Part shown: one piece after another, positions 60,781-64,000 of the stretch
How the letters are laid out: every line of letters starts with the position of its first letter
How positions within the stretch are numbered: position 1 is the stretch's first letter
From: Actinoplanes couchii
Lineage (GTDB): Bacteria; Actinomycetota; Actinomycetes; Mycobacteriales; Micromonosporaceae
Length of the DNA stretch: 64,000 nucleotides
Direction: 5' to 3'
Assembly (NCBI RefSeq): GCF_016862075.1
Contig: NZ_BOMG01000044.1
Coordinates: 186,001 to 250,000 of the forward strand
The notes under the pieces: generated by a model
Databases searched by the model: none
The model's input: the letters and a program-made list of their open reading frames with translations, nothing else
What the model was told of the DNA's origin: nothing
Position numbers and translations under genes: made by a program

Positions 60781-60794
60781 TCAGAACCTCTCAC

Positions 60795-63680
60795 TCAGCT
60801 GCAGCCGGAGGTGGAGCCGCAGCCCTCGCAGACGTAGCAGCTTCCGGCCCGGCGCATCTTCGTGCCGCAGGTGAAGCAGAGCGGCGCGTCCGACGCGTGG
60901 CCGGTCTTCAGTTCCAGCAACTCGGTCGAGGAACCCACGGTGACCGGGGTCGCCGCGGCCTTGACCTCGGCCACCGTGACGGTCGCCGACGGCGCCGACG
61001 CGATGACGACCTGGGCCTGGGCGGCCTGGGCCGCTTCGGTGGCCGCTTCCGCGGCGGCTTCGGCGGCCGCCTGCGCGGTGCGCTCCTTGGCCGTGAAGAT
61101 GCCCAGCTCGGCCCGGGTCTCGTAGGGCAGGAAGTCCAGCGCCAGGCGACGGAAGATGTAGTCCATCACCGAGGTCGCCATGCGCACGTCCGGGTCGTCG
61201 GTCATGCCGGCCGGCTCGAAGCGCATGTTGGTGAACTTGCTGACGAACGTCTCGAGCGGAACGCCGTACTGGAGCCCTATCGAGATGGCGACCGAGAAGG
61301 CGTCCATGACACCGGCCAGGGTGGAACCCTGCTTCGACATCTTGAGGAAGACCTCACCGAGACCGTCGTCCGGGTAGGACGAGGCGGTCAGGTAGCCCTT
61401 GGCGCCGGCCACCGAGAACGACACCGTCTCCGAGGCGCGCTTCTTCGGCAGGCGCTTGCGGATCGAGCGGTACTCGACGACCTTCTCGATGATCTTCTCG
61501 ACGTCCGCCGCCGGAATGGCCGCCGGCTCGACGACGTCGGTCTTCTTCTTGGCGGCCGACAGCGGCTGGCCGACCTTGCAGTTGTCGCGGTAGATCGCGA
61601 GCGCCTTCAGGCCCAGCTTCCAGCCCTGGTAGTGCACCTCCTCGATCTCCTCGACGGTCGCCGTCTCCGGCATGTTGACCGTCTTGGAGATGGCGCCGGA
61701 GATGAACGGCTGCACGGCGGCCATCATCTTGACGTGGCCGAGCGGCGAGATCACCCGGTCACCCATGGCGCAGTCGAAGATCGCGTAGTGCTCGGTCTTG
61801 AGACCGGGCGCGTCGACCACGTTGCCGTTCTCGGCGATGTGCTCGACGATCGCCTCGACCTGCTCCTCGGGGTAGCCGATGCTGCGCAGCGCCCGCGGGA
61901 CCGTCTGGTTGACGATCTGCATGGAGCCGCCGCCGACCAGCTTCTTGAACTTGACCAGGGCCAGGTCGGGCTCGATGCCGGTGGTGTCGCAGTCCATCAT
62001 CAGGCCGATGGTGCCGGTCGGGGCGAGGACGGAGGCCTGGGCGTTGCGCCAGCCGTTCTTCGCGCCGATCTTGTTACCGCTCTGCCACTGCCGGGTCGCC
62101 TCACGGAGGATCTCGGTGGCGACGGCACCCTGCGGGCGGACCTCGTCGTTGGCGGCGGCGTGCTTGCGCATGACGCGCTGGTGCGCCTCGGCGTTACGGG
62201 CGTAACCGTCGTACGCGCCGACGACACCGGCCAGCTCGGCCGAGCGGCGGTAGGCGGTACCGGTCATCAGCGAGGTGATCGCCGCGGCGATGCCACGGCC
62301 GCCGTCGGAGTCGTACGGCAGGCCGGAGGCCATCAGCAGCGCGCCGATGTTGGCGTAGCCGATGCCGAGCTGCCGGTACGCCCGGGTGGTGATCCCGATC
62401 TTCTCGGTCGGGAAGTCGGCGAAGCAGATCGAGATGTCCATCGCGGTGATGATGAACTCGACGCTCTTGACGAACTTCTCCACCTCGAAGCCACCGTCGG
62501 CCTTGAGGAACTTCATCAGGTTCAGCGAGGCCAGGTTGCAGGACGAGTCGTCCAGCGACATGTACTCCGAGCACGGGTTGGACGCGGTGATCCGCCCGGT
62601 CTCCGGGTTGGTGTGCCAGTCGTTGATCGTGTCGTCGTACTGCAGGCCCGGGTCGGCGCACTCCCACGCGGCCTGGGCGATGCCGCGGAACAGCCTCTTG
62701 GCGTCGATGGTCTCGATGACCTCGCCGTTGAGCCGGCCACGGAGCCCGAACTCGGTGCCTTCTTCGTACGCCCGCATGAACTCGTCGCTGACCCGCACCG
62801 AGTTGTTGGCGTTCTGGTACTGCACGCTGACGATGTCGGCGCCGCCCAGGTCCATGTCGAAGCCGGCGTCCCGCAGCGCGCGGATCTTGTCCTCCTCGCG
62901 CGCCTTGGTCGCGACGAACTCCTCGATGTCCGGGTGGTCCACGTCGAGGATGACCATCTTGGCGGCCCGCCGGGTGGCGCCACCGGACTTGATGGTGCCC
63001 GCGCTGGCGTCCGCGCCCCGCATGAAGCTGACCGGGCCGCTGGCGGTGCCGCCGGAGGTGAGCAGCTCCTTGGAGGAGCGGATCCGGGATAGGTTGACGC
63101 CGGAGCCGGAGCCGCCCTTGAAGATCAGCCCCTCTTCCTTGTACCAGTCCAGGATCGCGTCCATCGAGTCGTCGACGGAGAGGATGAAGCACGCACTGAC
63201 CTGCTGCGGCGACGACGTGCCGACGTTGAACCAGACCGGCGAGTTGAAGCTGAACACCTGGTGCAGCAGCATCCAGGTCAGTTCGTGGTCGAACAGTTCG
63301 GCGTCCGAGGCGGTGGCGAAGTAGCCATACTCCTCACCCGCCTTGCGGTAGGTCTGTACCACCCGGTCGATGAGCTGCTTGAGCGACCACTCCCGCTCAG
63401 GTGTGCCCACCGCACCCCGGAAATACTTGGTCGTGACGATGTTCGCCGCGTTCACGCTCCAGAACGCCGGATACTCCACGCCCCGCTGCTCGAAGTTGAT
63501 CGAGCCGTCCCGCCAGTTCGTCATGACGACGTCGCGGCGTTCCCATTCCACCTCGTCATACGGATGAACGCCCTCGGTCGTCCAGACCCGCTCCACCCGC
63601 AGCCCCCCGGCCGCAGCGCCGTTGCCGCCGCCGTTGTTCCGGCTGCGCTGGCGACCTGCAGTGATGCCGTCTCCGGCCAT
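60795..63680 (-). CDS. nrdJ: Vitamin B12-dependent (class II) ribonucleotide reductase NrdJ
   Basis: A 961-residue reductase that converts ribonucleotides to deoxyribonucleotides with adenosylcobalamin and without oxygen. The N-X-C-X-E motif ASNPCSEYM holds the radical Cys. QVFSFNSPVWFNVG, SACFILSVDDSMD and GGSGSGVNLSRIRSS are family segments. After an Ala/Glu linker (AAAEAAAEAATEAAQAAQ), the C-terminus carries CFTCGT and CYVCEGCG zinc-binding cysteines. The ATG at 63680 has GAGGGGGAG upstream. It lies 54 bp downstream of nrdR, the usual actinobacterial nrdR-nrdJ order. No B12 riboswitch was recognised nearby. Confidence 0.96.
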   Translation of the reverse strand: MAGDGITAGRQRSRNNGGGNGAAAGGLRVERVWTTEGVHPYDEVEWERRDVVMTNWRDGSINFEQRGVEYPAFWSVNAANIVTTKYFRGAVGTPEREWSLKQLIDRVVQTYRKAGEEYGYFATASDAELFDHELTWMLLHQVFSFNSPVWFNVGTSSPQQVSACFILSVDDSMDAILDWYKEEGLIFKGGSGSGVNLSRIRSSKELLTSGGTASGPVSFMRGADASAGTIKSGGATRRAAKMVILDVDHPDIEEFVATKAREEDKIRALRDAGFDMDLGGADIVSVQYQNANNSVRVSDEFMRAYEEGTEFGLRGRLNGEVIETIDAKRLFRGIAQAAWECADPGLQYDDTINDWHTNPETGRITASNPCSEYMSLDDSSCNLASLNLMKFLKADGGFEVEKFVKSVEFIITAMDISICFADFPTEKIGITTRAYRQLGIGYANIGALLMASGLPYDSDGGRGIAAAITSLMTGTAYRRSAELAGVVGAYDGYARNAEAHQRVMRKHAAANDEVRPQGAVATEILREATRQWQSGNKIGAKNGWRNAQASVLAPTGTIGLMMDCDTTGIEPDLALVKFKKLVGGGSMQIVNQTVPRALRSIGYPEEQVEAIVEHIAENGNVVDAPGLKTEHYAIFDCAMGDRVISPLGHVKMMAAVQPFISGAISKTVNMPETATVEEIEEVHYQGWKLGLKALAIYRDNCKVGQPLSAAKKKTDVVEPAAIPAADVEKIIEKVVEYRSIRKRLPKKRASETVSFSVAGAKGYLTASSYPDDGLGEVFLKMSKQGSTLAGVMDAFSVAISIGLQYGVPLETFVSKFTNMRFEPAGMTDDPDVRMATSVMDYIFRRLALDFLPYETRAELGIFTAKERTAQAAAEAAAEAATEAAQAAQAQVVIASAPSATVTVAEVKAAATPVTVGSSTELLELKTGHASDAPLCFTCGTKMRRAGSCYVCEGCGSTSGCS

Positions 63681-63734
63681 ATGGATGTGCTCCCCCTCGT
63701 AGGTACCGCTACTGAACGTGTCGGTAAGAAGTGC

Positions 63735-64000
63735 TCAGCCGTTGAGCTTGGGTGCGCGTCCCCCGGACCGTGGCGCGACGGGGTGTCGCGTCCCGGTTTC
63801 CCGGACGGGGGCGGCGTCGCGCAGCGCGGCGATCTCCTTCTCGAATTCGTCGAGAGAGTCGAACGACTTGTACACGCTGGCGAACCGGAGATAAGCCACC
63901 TGGTCCAGCTCACGCAGAGGGGTGAGGATCGCCAGTCCCACCTCGTGGCTGGGGATCTCGGCGGCGCCCTTGGCCCGGACTGCCTCCTCGACCCGCTGCG
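63735..64000 (-). CDS. nrdR: Transcriptional repressor NrdR, 5' end outside window (partial)
   Basis: The visible part is the C-terminal ATP-cone of NrdR, the ATP/dATP-sensing repressor of ribonucleotide reductase genes: VEEAVRAKGAAEIPSHEVG, then VAYLRFASVYKSFDSLDEF. This is the diagnostic end of the ATP-cone. The C-terminal tail (RETGTRHPVAPRSGGRAPKLNG) is longer than in enteric NrdR. The N-terminal zinc ribbon and start codon lie beyond 64000. It is followed 54 bp later by nrdJ, which it would control. Confidence 0.9.
   Translation of the reverse strand, partial: QRVEEAVRAKGAAEIPSHEVGLAILTPLRELDQVAYLRFASVYKSFDSLDEFEKEIAALRDAAPVRETGTRHPVAPRSGGRAPKLNG

Noticed and set aside
60897..63092. About 731-codon open frame antisense to nrdJ
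   Set aside because: It mirrors a fully recognised NrdJ and has antisense-type composition.
63681..63734. Cobalamin riboswitch before nrdJ
   Set aside because: The nrdR-nrdJ gap is only 54 bp, too short for the aptamer, and no B12-box motif was seen.

Overview
The window is a 64 kb stretch of a very GC-rich actinobacterial chromosome, most likely from the family Micromonosporaceae and possibly Actinoplanes-like. Supporting evidence is the strong G/C bias at third codon positions, frequent GTG starts, and many actinobacteria-restricted families (DUF3000, DUF3159, DUF3710, DUF3093, DUF4193, DUF3039, DUF3099, LytR_C, DUF7455). Further support comes from a Spo0M homologue, a B12-dependent NrdJ, paired RpoD-like sigma factors, and a chemosensory cluster, which is uncommon outside motile-spore actinobacteria. 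The genus is an inference.

Layout. 1-9.5 kb: haem genes (hemG partial, hemE), DUF3000, a membrane-anchored HtrA-like protease, RNase D, a fadA-fadB beta-oxidation operon, and a Pro/Gln-rich membrane protein. 9.6-15.6 kb: one minus-strand run of three paralogous single-pass beta-propeller proteins followed by an OmpR-type regulator and a histidine kinase. 15.6-25 kb: dxs, folD with a ZTP riboswitch, a tandem-repeat spacer, an RNA m5U methyltransferase coupled to a KimA-like K+ permease, and two TrkA-type RCK proteins. 24-32 kb: a conserved actinobacterial block (DUF3159, OB-fold, DUF3710, dUTPase, DUF3093, DUF4193, LytR_C, inositol phosphatase) and the principal sigma factor. 32-39 kb: a membrane protein/XRE pair behind a perfect palindrome, a SF2 helicase, a TRIC-type channel, the psuG-psuK pseudouridine catabolism pair, and a HhH-GPD repair protein.

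38.9-49.7 kb is an eleven-gene, tightly coupled minus-strand chemosensory operon: soluble double-hairpin MCP, triple-CheW scaffold, CheB, HEAT protein, CheR, CheY, CheA, STAS, CheY, second soluble MCP, small protein. It contains no membrane receptor and no flagellar gene. 49.8-57.5 kb: Dtd, Spo0M, a second RpoD-like sigma factor, a Pat-type acetyltransferase coupled to an AcuC deacetylase, IdeR and a lipoprotein. 57.5-60.8 kb: a palindrome-controlled HTH/hydrolase pair, a hypothetical protein, and a visibly less GC-rich Shedu (DUF4263) nuclease gene. 60.8-64 kb: nrdJ and the 3' part of nrdR.

The most notable observations are: 183 identical nucleotides shared by the two sigma genes, suggesting gene conversion; the propeller/two-component module with a shared four-cysteine signature; the unusual chemosensory proteins; two perfect palindromic operators; and the Shedu island. 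No rRNA, tRNA, IS element, prophage or CRISPR array was recognised.
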